Source: an uncultured Collinsella sp.
Lineage (GTDB): Bacteria > Actinomycetota > Coriobacteriia > Coriobacteriales > Coriobacteriaceae
Direction: 5' to 3'
Length of the DNA: 6,727 nucleotides
Assembly: GCA_900547835.1 (NCBI GenBank)
Contig: URIJ01000114.1
Span: 1 to 6,727 of the forward strand
In this document: positions 1 to 5,679 of the stretch, piece by piece
How positions within the stretch are numbered: position 1 is the stretch's first letter
Layout of the letters: each line of letters begins with the position of its first letter
Position numbers and translations under genes: made by a program
The notes under the pieces: generated by a model
What the model saw: only the letters and a program-made list of their open reading frames with translations
What the model was told of the DNA's origin: nothing
Database searches by the model: none

Positions 1-825
1 AAGCGCAACGTGCTTTTTGTGTTCCAGCCGGCCGAGGAAACAACCGGTGGCGCTAAGACGGTATGCGAGAGCGGCGTGTTCGAGCGCTACGGGGTCGACC
101 GCATCTTTGGCTTCCACGTGTGGCCCGATCTTCCTGCCGGTACGCTGGCGAGCTGTCCCGGTCCGCTGCTGGCGCGCTCGAGCGAGACGCACATTCATAT
201 CCATGGCACGAGCATCCATATCGCCAAGACCTACGGCGTTCCAGTCGAGGAATCACATGACGCAGCGCTGGCGGCGGCAAAGTTCCTGGTTGCCGAGCGC
301 GAGCTGATGGACGAGCTGGGTGCCGATGAGCCCTGCATCGGTAAGTTTGGCCTGCTGCAGGCCGGCACCGTCTGCAATGCGGTGGCGGGGGAGGCCCATG
401 TTGCCGGTAGCTTGCGTGTGTTTACGGACGCCATGTTCGACCGTGCGCGCGAGGGCGTACGCCGTGCGCTCGACGAGGCGTGCACCGCAACGGGCTGTAC
501 GTACGATCTCGACTTTGCCGAGGGCTATCCGCCAGTCGATAACGACCCCGAGTTGTTTGCCCACATTGCGCCTGCCTTGCCCGAGCTGCAACTTGTGGAC
601 GAGCCGCTGTTAATTGCCGAGGACTTTGCTTTCTATCAGCGCCATCTGCCGGGCGTGTTCTTCTTGCTGGGCACGGGCGTGCCAGAAGGACAAGAAAACC
701 CGATCGACGCTGATGACTGCCCAGCCTATGCGATGAGCGCTCTGCATACCGATACCATGCTCTTTGACGAGGAGATTCTTCTCAAAGGCCTCGATGTCTA
801 CAAACGATTGCTTTTGCTTGACTAA
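1..825 (+). CDS. M20 family metallopeptidase / amidohydrolase, 3' part
   Basis: The reading frame is open from the first base, so the N-terminal part lies outside the window; 274 codons are present before TAA at 823-825. The visible part fits the M20D amidohydrolases, which use a two-metal site to cleave N-acyl amino acids or related amides in the cytoplasm. Seen: the PAEE metal/catalytic motif at local residues 10-13, GFHVWPD with His39, AEDFAFY near the C-terminal third, an LGTG turn, and the closing ALHTDTMLFDEE block carrying the last metal-binding His. The central lid region (HGTSIHIAKTYG) keeps a His but differs from the usual GKGGHAA-type sequence, so a substrate preference unlike hippurate hydrolases is possible. 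The exact substrate cannot be told. No U-rich terminator follows it. Confidence 0.9.
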   Translation, partial: KRNVLFVFQPAEETTGGAKTVCESGVFERYGVDRIFGFHVWPDLPAGTLASCPGPLLARSSETHIHIHGTSIHIAKTYGVPVEESHDAALAAAKFLVAERELMDELGADEPCIGKFGLLQAGTVCNAVAGEAHVAGSLRVFTDAMFDRAREGVRRALDEACTATGCTYDLDFAEGYPPVDNDPELFAHIAPALPELQLVDEPLLIAEDFAFYQRHLPGVFFLLGTGVPEGQENPIDADDCPAYAMSALHTDTMLFDEEILLKGLDVYKRLLLLD

Positions 826-839
826 GGCGCAAAGGACTA

Positions 840-863
840 TTTGTTCTAGAAAACACGAACAAA
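840..863. repeat. 7-base inverted repeat downstream of the M20 gene
   Basis: TTTGTTC (840-846) and GAACAAA (857-863) are perfect reverse complements with a 10-base spacer. There is no T-run after it on either strand, so it is a poor terminator. Its right arm overlaps the LexA-like box and lies just before the TATAAT box of the higBA promoter, so it may belong to promoter control. Confidence 0.5.
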
Positions 864-869
864 CGTACG
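856..869. promoter_or_regulatory. Candidate LexA (SOS) box
   Basis: CGAACAAACGTACG matches the Gram-positive/actinobacterial LexA consensus CGAACRNRYGTTYG at 13 of 14 positions; the only miss is A for T in the right half. It ends one base before the TATAAT box, so bound LexA would cover the promoter. The match is seen directly; LexA control is inference and depends on the LexA specificity of this organism. Confidence 0.4.
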
Positions 870-870
870 A

Positions 871-876
871 TATAAT
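871..876 (+). promoter_or_regulatory. Promoter -10 box of the higBA operon
   Basis: A perfect TATAAT lies 51 bases before the higB start, in the most AT-rich stretch nearby. No good -35 hexamer sits at 16-18 bases (AGAAAA or TAGAAA only), so strength may depend on the -10 box or on a regulator. Transcription would start near 883. Confidence 0.6.
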
Positions 877-903
877 AGAGATGTAAGTCTATAGAAACGT
901 TTG

Positions 904-916
904 ACGTTACTAACGT
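904..916. promoter_or_regulatory. Palindrome between promoter and higB, candidate HigA operator
   Basis: ACGTTA-C-TAACGT is a perfect 6+1+6 palindrome directly before the AAGG ribosome binding site (917-920) of higB. A smaller palindrome AAACGTTT (895-902) sits just upstream and shares the ACGTT core. HigA antitoxins usually repress their own operon by binding such palindromes, so this is the natural candidate operator; binding is inferred. Confidence 0.45.
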
Positions 917-927
917 AAGGCGATACT

Positions 928-1209
928 ATGATTGCATCGTATAAAGATGAGGATACCGAACGCTTTGCCATGGGTGTGCGGGTCAGGAGGTTCGTGCCCT
1001 TTGAGCGTGTTGCGTTGAGGAAGATTCGCCAACTGCAGGTTTGTGCTTCGCTTGATGATCTTCGCGTTCCACCGGGCAACCGCCTGGAAGCTTTGAAGGG
1101 CGATCGTGCCGGTCAATATAGCATCCGTGTTAACGAGCGCTATCGGGTCTGTTTTGAGTGGAGACAGGAGATGGCTTGGAATGTCGAAATCGTCGATTAT
1201 CACAAGTGA
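928..1209 (+). CDS. higB: HigB-type toxin (RelE superfamily mRNA endoribonuclease)
   Basis: This 93-residue protein has the length and pattern of HigB toxins, which bind ribosomes and cut mRNA in the A site. Seen: PPGNRLEALKGDRAGQYSIR (residues 48-67), then ERYRVCF (70-76), and the C-terminal IVDYHK ending with Asp90, Tyr91 and His92. The basic residues Lys57, Arg67 and Arg73 and the final D-Y-H lie where HigB family active-site residues are found, so the toxin appears intact. ATG at 928 is preceded by AAGG with a 7-base spacer. The gene comes first in the pair, the order typical of higBA, and its last 29 bases overlap higA, which implies translational coupling. Confidence 0.9.
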   Translation: MIASYKDEDTERFAMGVRVRRFVPFERVALRKIRQLQVCASLDDLRVPPGNRLEALKGDRAGQYSIRVNERYRVCFEWRQEMAWNVEIVDYHK

Positions 1210-1522
1210 TGAGACTTCGGCCGATTTGCTGTCGCCGGTGACTCCTGGTGAGCTTCTCAAAGAGGAGTTTCTTGTTCCCATGGGCATTTCTCAATATCGC
1301 CTTGCGAAAGACACTGGGATTCCGGCTCAGCGTATCGGGCAGATTGTCTTGGGAAAACGTCGCGTGACGGCCGACACCGACCTCCGTCTTTGCCGTTATT
1401 TTGGCCTGACGGATGGTTATTGGCTGCGCGCTCAGGTGGCGTTTGACCTTGAGGCCGAGAAAAGGCGGATCGAACCGGAACTCGACAAGATCGTTCCTGT
1501 TCAGCAGGCTATCGCACTGTAG
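1181..1522 (+). CDS. higA: HigA-type antitoxin, Xre-family DNA-binding protein
   Basis: The 113-residue product fits the HigA/VapI antitoxins: a leader, then TPGELLKEEFLVPMGISQYR (21-40), helices SQYRLAKDTG (37-46) and PAQRIGQIVLG (48-58) forming the helix-turn-helix, then TADTDLRLCRYFG and YWLRAQVAFDLE. It should neutralise HigB and repress the operon. I chose ATG 1181, with AGGAG at 1166-1170 (10-base spacer); the frame is open further upstream to 1106, but that stretch is out-of-frame higB and does not look like HigA. A TTG at 1175 is another possible start. The stop TAG is at 1520-1522. Confidence 0.9.
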   Translation: MSKSSIITSDETSADLLSPVTPGELLKEEFLVPMGISQYRLAKDTGIPAQRIGQIVLGKRRVTADTDLRLCRYFGLTDGYWLRAQVAFDLEAEKRRIEPELDKIVPVQQAIAL

Positions 1523-1551
1523 TGCTCAAAGATGATGGGGGTGGCGCGGCG

Positions 1552-1875
1552 ATGAGGCGACGCCGACAGTCTGCCGTATATAGTCCGGGTGGATGCGGGT
1601 GCGGTTTGCTGCTGCTTCCGGTTATTGCTGTGAGCATTGGCGTGATGTTTGCGCTTGCCGGGCTTGCCGCGGCGGCGCTCGTGCTGTTTATCACTGCCAT
1701 TGGCGTGACGATTTGGCTTTGCCGTAATCGCGAGCAACGCCGTGCCGACGGTAAAACCAATGTCGGCTGGGTCGTCTTTCTGATCATTGCGTATCTGCTG
1801 AGTGCCAGCTACCTTGTTTTCTTTGTCCTGTTGATGATCAGTGTCTTTACCGGGGAATCCGTCACGGTGGGTTGA
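1552..1875 (+). CDS. Small three-helix membrane protein of unknown function
   Basis: The 107-residue product starts with a basic stretch (MRRRRQ), then a Gly/Cys segment GGCGCG at residues 13-18, followed by hydrophobic segments at about 18-37, 38-57 and 72-97. A short charged loop (CRNREQRRADGKTN) separates helices 2 and 3. ATG 1552 is preferred because GGGGG (1537-1541) lies 10 bases upstream; a GTG at 1522, overlapping the higA stop by one base, would add ten residues but has no clear binding site. It has no domain I recognise. It follows higA closely and is probably co-transcribed, but nothing ties its role to the toxin. Confidence 0.7.
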   Translation: MRRRRQSAVYSPGGCGCGLLLLPVIAVSIGVMFALAGLAAAALVLFITAIGVTIWLCRNREQRRADGKTNVGWVVFLIIAYLLSASYLVFFVLLMISVFTGESVTVG

Positions 1876-1876
1876 T

Positions 1877-1906
1877 GCACTGCCAGCAGACGGTCGCGCG
1901 CAGTGC
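1877..1906. terminator. Stem-loop after the membrane protein gene, weak terminator candidate
   Basis: GCACTGC (1877-1883) pairs perfectly with GCAGTGC (1900-1906) around a 16-base loop, beginning one base after the upstream stop codon. The tail GTTTGCTC has only three T in a row, so intrinsic termination would be weak. Its position argues for a transcript end of the higBA group. Confidence 0.35.
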
Positions 1907-1951
1907 GTTTGCTCGGCGTTTGGATAACTGCATTGGTCGTTTACCGCAGCC

Positions 1952-1966
1952 TTAGCTCTCAGCTAA
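1952..1966. repeat. Small perfect inverted repeat upstream of the FxLYD gene
   Basis: TTAGCT-CTC-AGCTAA is a 6+3+6 perfect palindrome in the non-coding stretch between the membrane protein and FxLYD genes. It could be an operator or a short hairpin. No convincing promoter hexamers were found around it. Confidence 0.35.
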
Positions 1967-1980
1967 TGAATTCAAGTTCA

Positions 1981-2034
1981 ATCCTTCCTACGATGTGCTG
2001 TGTACCGGCACGGTAGCCGGATCGTAGGAAGGAT
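1981..2034 (+). promoter_or_regulatory. Long hairpin covering the ribosome binding site of the FxLYD gene
   Basis: ATCCTTCCTACGAT (1981-1994) and ATCGTAGGAAGGAT (2021-2034) are perfect 14-base reverse complements. The right arm contains AGGAAGGA (2026-2033), the ribosome binding site for the ATG at 2040. The 26-base interior can form a smaller hairpin, TACCG (2003-2007) with CGGTA (2011-2015). In RNA this would bury the binding site completely, suggesting control of translation. A DNA operator is the main alternative. Confidence 0.6.
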
Positions 2035-2039
2035 GAATA

Positions 2040-2483
2040 ATGGCAAAAGAGGGAAAGAAGCCAATCGGTAAGATTGTCCTAGGCATCATCGTGGTGCTGG
2101 TTATTGTCGGTGCCGTGGGCTCTATGGGCGGCAACTCAACCGATTCGTCTGCGAGCGATTCGGCAAAACCTGCCGAGACGACACGGCAGGCTGAGGAGCA
2201 AAAAGAACCGCAAGAACCGTATACCATTGCTGACGAGGCTGAAGACACTTCCAATCAGTTTACCTATAAGATCACGGGCACCCTGACCAATAACACGGAC
2301 AAGGAAAAGAGCTACATTCAGATTGAATATGTTCTGTATGATGCCGATGGCAACCAGGTTGGAACGGCTCTTGCAAACACCAATCATCTGAAGGCGGGCG
2401 GCTCCTGGAAGTTCGAGGCGCTGGGTACGGTGTCTCCCGACCAGGTTGCTAGCTGGGAGCGTTCGGACGTAAGCGGTTTCTAG
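2040..2483 (+). CDS. Membrane-anchored FxLYD-domain protein
   Basis: The 147-residue product has a lysine-rich N-terminus, one transmembrane helix at about 9-28, a low-complexity Ser/Asp/Glu/Gln linker (31-60) and a C-terminal beta-sandwich-like domain (about 72-141). That domain shows the FxLYD pattern: ITGTLTNNTDKEKSYIQIEY then YVLYDADGNQVG (97-108) and LKAGGSWKFEA. The topology (short inside tail, domain outside) suggests an extracytoplasmic domain held at the membrane by an uncleaved helix; no lipobox Cys is present. FxLYD proteins have no single known activity. ATG 2040 has AGGAAGGA 6 bases upstream, inside the hairpin. The next gene starts 32 bases after its stop, suggesting one transcript. 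Confidence 0.8.
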   Translation: MAKEGKKPIGKIVLGIIVVLVIVGAVGSMGGNSTDSSASDSAKPAETTRQAEEQKEPQEPYTIADEAEDTSNQFTYKITGTLTNNTDKEKSYIQIEYVLYDADGNQVGTALANTNHLKAGGSWKFEALGTVSPDQVASWERSDVSGF

Positions 2484-2515
2484 CATGTTGCATGCACTGG
2501 GGGAGGTGAAGTCGT

Positions 2516-2938
2516 ATGTCCGATAAAAAGCTGACCGAGGAGTTGCTCAATGAGCTTCTCGATGCGCCGAACATCGATGGCTATATCAGGGAGCACGACT
2601 TTGCCGCCCCGTCGCTTTCGGACTACCTGAAGCAGCTACTGCAGGAAAAGGGCTTGGAGCGCTCGCGCGTGGTCCGTATGGCTGATCTCAATGAGACCTT
2701 TGGCTATCAGATCTTTACCGGTGCGCGTCATCCGAGTCGCAATAAGGTGCTGCAGATTGCCTTTGCGATGGCGCTGACGCTCAAAGAGACCAACCGTGCG
2801 CTGACGGCTGCCGGGGTAAGCGTCCTTAACTGCAAGGACCGCCGCGATGCGATTATCATCTTTTGCATCGATCGCGGGTGCAGTCTCCAAAAGGTCAACG
2901 AGGAACTGTATCGCTTTGGCGAGGAGACGGTGAGTTAG
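2516..2938 (+). CDS. Xre-like helix-turn-helix regulator
   Basis: The 140-residue product begins with an acidic helix (residues 5-25), then a lambda-repressor-like fold: SLSDYLKQLLQEKGL (33-47), ERSRVVRMADLNE (48-60), recognition-helix candidate NETFGYQIFTG (59-69), then PSRNKVLQIAFAMALTLKET (73-92). A C-terminal region with DRRDAIIIFCIDRG (108-121) and KVNEELYRFGEE is typical of a Gram-positive family of small helix-turn-helix proteins often met beside Ser/Thr kinase genes; that recollection is from general knowledge. ATG 2516 is preceded by a strong GGAGGTG (2502-2508). It lies between the FxLYD gene and the kinase gene, so a shared pathway is plausible but unproved. Confidence 0.75.
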   Translation: MSDKKLTEELLNELLDAPNIDGYIREHDFAAPSLSDYLKQLLQEKGLERSRVVRMADLNETFGYQIFTGARHPSRNKVLQIAFAMALTLKETNRALTAAGVSVLNCKDRRDAIIIFCIDRGCSLQKVNEELYRFGEETVS

Positions 2939-2988
2939 CGGCTGATATCTGAGCCGGTAGAGCTGTCGAACAACGATGCAAACGAACG

Positions 2989-3018
2989 GGGCGCGGATGC
3001 CATGGGGTGTCTGCGCCC
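2989..3018. repeat. GC-rich stem-loop just before the kinase gene
   Basis: GGGCGCGGA (2989-2997) pairs with TCTGCGCCC (3010-3018) over nine positions, one of them a G-U wobble, around a 12-base loop. No T-run follows, so it is not a classical terminator. It covers the GTG at 3007, which argues against that codon as the kinase start. Confidence 0.4.
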
Positions 3019-3023
3019 TGCGC

Positions 3024-3029
3024 TATGAT
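3024..3029 (+). promoter_or_regulatory. Possible -10 box of the kinase gene
   Basis: TATGAT differs from TATAAT at one position and ends 7 bases before ATG 3037, so a transcript from it would begin at or next to that ATG and have no leader. No -35 hexamer is visible at the right distance, so the call is weak. Confidence 0.25.
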
Positions 3030-3036
3030 GGAGGCT

Positions 3037-4416
3037 ATGGATACTCAGAGCCCAACATATTCCGATGACGAGCTGACCGCAGCGCTTGCCGAGCACCTGG
3101 CGTCGCTCGATCGCGACGACAGCTATCGCGTGGAGCGTGTACTTAAGCGCTCGTCCGTTGAAGCAACCGAGCTCGTGTACTTTGAAGGAACCGGCGGTGG
3201 TTCGCTCGGCCCCTTTGTCCGTAAACGCATCGATGCTTCGGCTCAAATCGGCGGGGCATACGAGCGTCTGTTTGCCGCTCAGCGGGCAGGCAGGCGTTTT
3301 GAGCACCTGCCCAGAATCGTCGATTGTCGTCGTGTGGGCGACGAGCTCAACGTGGTTATGGAATACATCGAAGGGGAGACACTCGGGGCGCTGGTGGACC
3401 GTCTGGGAGCCACCCCCGATTATGCGCGTGAATTGTATCCTGCCCTTTGCGACGCCGTGGGTGAGCTCCATGCCGGTTTTGCAATGGCGGGGGAGACGTC
3501 GGCGCCGGAGATCCATCGCGACCTCAAGCCGTCGAATATCATCGTGACAGGTGCCAACTATACGCCTAATGACGGCCTGACATTTTCATCGCTGGTGATT
3601 ATCGACTTGGGGATCGCGCGCGTATGGCGCGATGGCGCCGATGCCGACACCGTCAAGTTTGGGACACGGCCCTATGCGCCGCCCGAGCAGTATGGGTTTG
3701 GGCAGACGAGCGTGCGAAGCGACGTCTACGCACTTGGCGCCCTGTTGTTCTTCTGCTTGACGGGAGTCGACCCTAAGCCAGGGCTCGACATGCGCGAGCA
3801 ATGCGAGGCGCGCGGCATTCCCACTTCACTTGCCGATGCCGTCTGCATGTCGATGGCGCTCGACCCGGCCAAGCGTTTTGCGAGCGCGGAAGCGTTGGGA
3901 CGGGCGACGCGCGCGGCATACGATCTGAGTCGCCCCGTGCGGCCTTCTGCGCCTGCGCCTGTCCGTACTTCGGCCTCGGAGACGGTGTTGACGCCCCAAG
4001 GGCTCCAGAACCCCGCAGGGCCTCCTGGCCCTGCCGCCTCCGCTGCATGCGGTCTGCTCTCTCGCGTTCCGGAGTCTCTGGGGCGCATTTGGAATACGCT
4101 CGTCTGCTTCTCGCTGCTTGTGTTCTTTGCCGGTAGCCACTTTGCCGTCTTTCACCCCACGGGAGCAAACCAAAGCTACCCGACGTGGCTTCTCATAATC
4201 GAGTATTTTTTCTTTGTCGATGGCCTTATGGTGCTTATGCATTTTGCGCTGCTCGATAAGCGCCGTCTTCGTCGGCGATTCGCGCTGCTCGACAGCTATC
4301 GCGGCAAGAAGCTCGCGAAGCTCTTGCTCAAGGCATTGGGTGTGCTGCTCCTATGCATGATCGTCATAGTCGCGGTTGCCAATGCGACCGGCGTCGTCGA
4401 TACCTCCGCTACCTAA
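3037..4416 (+). CDS. Hanks-type Ser/Thr protein kinase with three C-terminal membrane helices
   Basis: With ATG 3037 the protein has 459 residues. The N-terminal kinase domain shows VRKRID with the ATP-binding Lys63, Glu76 for the salt bridge, MEYIEGETL hinge, the catalytic loop HRDLKPSN (160-167, Asp162), the Mg motif as DLG rather than DFG (190-192), and GTRPYAPPEQYG (209-220) with DVYALGALLF after it. The glycine-rich loop is degenerate (VLKRSSVEATELVY has no glycines). After a Pro/Ala-rich linker come three hydrophobic segments near 351-372, 384-405 and 432-453, with almost no outer domain; no PASTA repeats. The start is uncertain: GTG 3007 and ATG 3025 and 3028 are in frame. GGAGG lies only 2 bases before ATG 3037, too close for normal use, hence the leaderless idea. 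Confidence 0.85.
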   Translation: MDTQSPTYSDDELTAALAEHLASLDRDDSYRVERVLKRSSVEATELVYFEGTGGGSLGPFVRKRIDASAQIGGAYERLFAAQRAGRRFEHLPRIVDCRRVGDELNVVMEYIEGETLGALVDRLGATPDYARELYPALCDAVGELHAGFAMAGETSAPEIHRDLKPSNIIVTGANYTPNDGLTFSSLVIIDLGIARVWRDGADADTVKFGTRPYAPPEQYGFGQTSVRSDVYALGALLFFCLTGVDPKPGLDMREQCEARGIPTSLADAVCMSMALDPAKRFASAEALGRATRAAYDLSRPVRPSAPAPVRTSASETVLTPQGLQNPAGPPGPAASAACGLLSRVPESLGRIWNTLVCFSLLVFFAGSHFAVFHPTGANQSYPTWLLIIEYFFFVDGLMVLMHFALLDKRRLRRRFALLDSYRGKKLAKLLLKALGVLLLCMIVIVAVANATGVVDTSAT

Positions 4417-4420
4417 AAGA

Positions 4421-4443
4421 AAAGGGCCCCATTGGGGCCCTTT
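4421..4443. terminator. Bidirectional intrinsic terminator
   Basis: AAAGGGCCCC (4421-4430) and GGGGCCCTTT (4434-4443) form a perfect 10-base stem with a three-base ATT loop, between the stops of two converging genes (4416 and 4454). On the minus strand the stem runs into TTTTCTTTT, a good U-tract; on the plus strand only TTT follows. It should work best for the cell-wall hydrolase transcript and also serve the kinase gene. Confidence 0.92.
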
Positions 4444-4453
4444 GCAGTTGCAC

Positions 4454-5587
4454 TTAGATGCGGTTCATCTGAGCGGCGACTTTGTTGTACCAGTCCTGCC
4501 ACGTGGGCGGGCAGTACTTTTTGGCCGCTGCCGGGGTAAGGGTGGAGCCGTAGTTGGCGCCCAGATAGGCAACGTGAGCGGAGATGCCCTCGCTCCAGCT
4601 GCCAAAGCTGCGCCAACCGCCGCCACGTGCACTCCAGCCCCAGGCGTTGTAAGAATTGGCGCAATAAGCACCCTTGGTGCTCTCGATGCAGGCGATGGCG
4701 GGGGACCAACGGGGGTCGACACCGGTATTCCAAGCGGCGACGGCAAAGTTATAGCCCTGGCCTGCCATGGGGGAGCCGGCAAGATAATTGTCGATTCGGC
4801 TCGTCCACTCGTTGATGAACGAATCGTAATCGGAGTTACCGGTATTTGCGTTGTTCACCGTGGTATCGATGGTGGTGTTGGTGTTGGTGGCCTGGCTGCT
4901 GGAATTGCTGCCGCTTACGCCCTCGCCCGAGAGCTTCTCGGCGGCAGCGGCCTTATCGGCCTCAAGCTTGGCAAGCTCGGCGGCATTTTCCTGCTCGGCT
5001 TTTGCCTGTGCCTCGCTGCGGAGCTGCTGGGCCTGTGCCAGCGCATCCTCGGCGTTTTTCTGCTCTGCCTCAAGCTGAGACTTGGCCTGCTGGAGCTCGG
5101 CCTTGTTCTGCTCGAGTTCGGTTTGCATGTTGTTGAGCTCTTCGATCTCGTCGACGCTCGAGCTCGTGATCTGGTTGGTGTATTTGCAGGTCGTGATGAA
5201 CTCACCCAGGCTCTGCGCGTTGACCAGGAAGCTCACGATGGGGTTAGTGCCCTTCTGGTACTTGTACAGATCGCGCATGGCGGAGCTTGCCTTGGCCTGC
5301 TGCTCGGGAAGCTTAGCCTCGATTTCCTCGATGCTTGCCTCATTGGAGTCAATCTGCTTTTGCAGGTCATCGAGTTTGGTGCGGGCGTCGTTGTAGGCGC
5401 TCGTGGCGGCTTCGATCTTCTGCTGGGCTGCGGAAAGCTGGTCCTGCGTTGCCTGCGAGGCGGCATACGCCGCAACGGGGGAGAGCATCGGCGTGGCAGT
5501 CAGTGCGACAGCGAGTGCGGCGCTCGTGATGATACGAGCCGGCTTCGGCGCGATGAGCGCTGCGACGCGATGGTTCGAATGCTGCAT
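4454..5587 (-). CDS. Secreted PcsB-like coiled-coil protein with lysozyme-like C-terminal domain
   Basis: This 377-residue protein has a Sec signal peptide (basic start, hydrophobic 19-36, likely cleavage after Ala42 in AYA/AS). A long coiled coil follows (about 46-220), interrupted by MRDLYKYQKGTNPIVSFLVN (104-123) and QSLGEFITTCKYTNQI, the helical hairpin pattern of PcsB/EnvC-type proteins that partner FtsEX. A Ser/Asn/Thr linker (223-252) leads to a C-terminal domain (254-377) with the lysozyme-like pattern: SPAIACIESTKG with candidate catalytic Glu302, NAWGWSARGGGWRSFGSW, then HVAYLGANYG. It probably cuts cell-wall glycan during growth or division. Three Cys (300, 309, 359) may form a disulfide. 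ATG 5587 is chosen over TTG 5602 because GAGGG lies 5 bases before it and the signal peptide then has normal length. PcsB itself ends in a CHAP domain, so this pairing differs. Confidence 0.85.
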   Translation of the reverse strand: MQHSNHRVAALIAPKPARIITSAALAVALTATPMLSPVAAYAASQATQDQLSAAQQKIEAATSAYNDARTKLDDLQKQIDSNEASIEEIEAKLPEQQAKASSAMRDLYKYQKGTNPIVSFLVNAQSLGEFITTCKYTNQITSSSVDEIEELNNMQTELEQNKAELQQAKSQLEAEQKNAEDALAQAQQLRSEAQAKAEQENAAELAKLEADKAAAAEKLSGEGVSGSNSSSQATNTNTTIDTTVNNANTGNSDYDSFINEWTSRIDNYLAGSPMAGQGYNFAVAAWNTGVDPRWSPAIACIESTKGAYCANSYNAWGWSARGGGWRSFGSWSEGISAHVAYLGANYGSTLTPAAAKKYCPPTWQDWYNKVAAQMNRI

Positions 5588-5629
5588 CCAATCCCTCTGC
5601 AATCAATCGTAGGTTATGGTTCGAACGGT

Positions 5630-5635
5630 ATTCTA
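5630..5635 (-). promoter_or_regulatory. Candidate -10 box of the hydrolase gene
   Basis: On the minus strand TAGAAT reads from 5635 to 5630, putting the transcript start near 5623 and a leader of about 36 bases before ATG 5587. The hexamer 17 bases upstream is CAAGTT, a poor -35, which fits a promoter that needs an activator. Confidence 0.5.
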
Positions 5636-5657
5636 CTACTGCTTTCGACCTCAACTT

Positions 5658-5672
5658 GAACCTTAAAGGTTC
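5658..5672. promoter_or_regulatory. 15-base palindrome A upstream of the hydrolase gene
   Basis: GAACCTT-A-AAGGTTC is a perfect 7+1+7 palindrome centred at 5665, about 42 bases upstream of the predicted transcript start, where it would overlap the -35 region. Candidate binding site of a dimeric regulator. Confidence 0.5.
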
Positions 5673-5679
5673 CAAAGGG

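Noticed and set aside
840..863. Terminator for the M20 gene
   Set aside because: The 7-base stem is AT-rich and no T-run follows; it is better explained as part of the higBA control region.
1106..1180. An N-terminal extension of HigA by 25 residues
   Set aside because: This part is out-of-frame higB sequence and does not resemble HigA; ATG 1181 gives the usual length and has AGGAG upstream.
2935..3516. A 193-codon minus-strand frame opposite the kinase N-terminus
   Set aside because: It is antisense to the conserved kinase domain, shows no recognisable motif and has no supporting ribosome binding site.
5616..5628. GGTTCGAAC, looking like a tRNA T-arm
   Set aside because: No acceptor, D or anticodon stems can be built around it. 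A similar ATGGTTCGAA occurs at 5570-5579 inside the hydrolase gene, so it is a short repeat rather than a tRNA remnant.
4376..5659. A 427-codon open frame on the + strand opposite the hydrolase gene
   Set aside because: It begins inside the kinase gene, runs through the terminator and lies fully antisense to a gene with a clear signal peptide and domains. Its Leu/Gly-rich product is what the complementary frame of an Ala/Gln/Glu-rich coiled coil gives.
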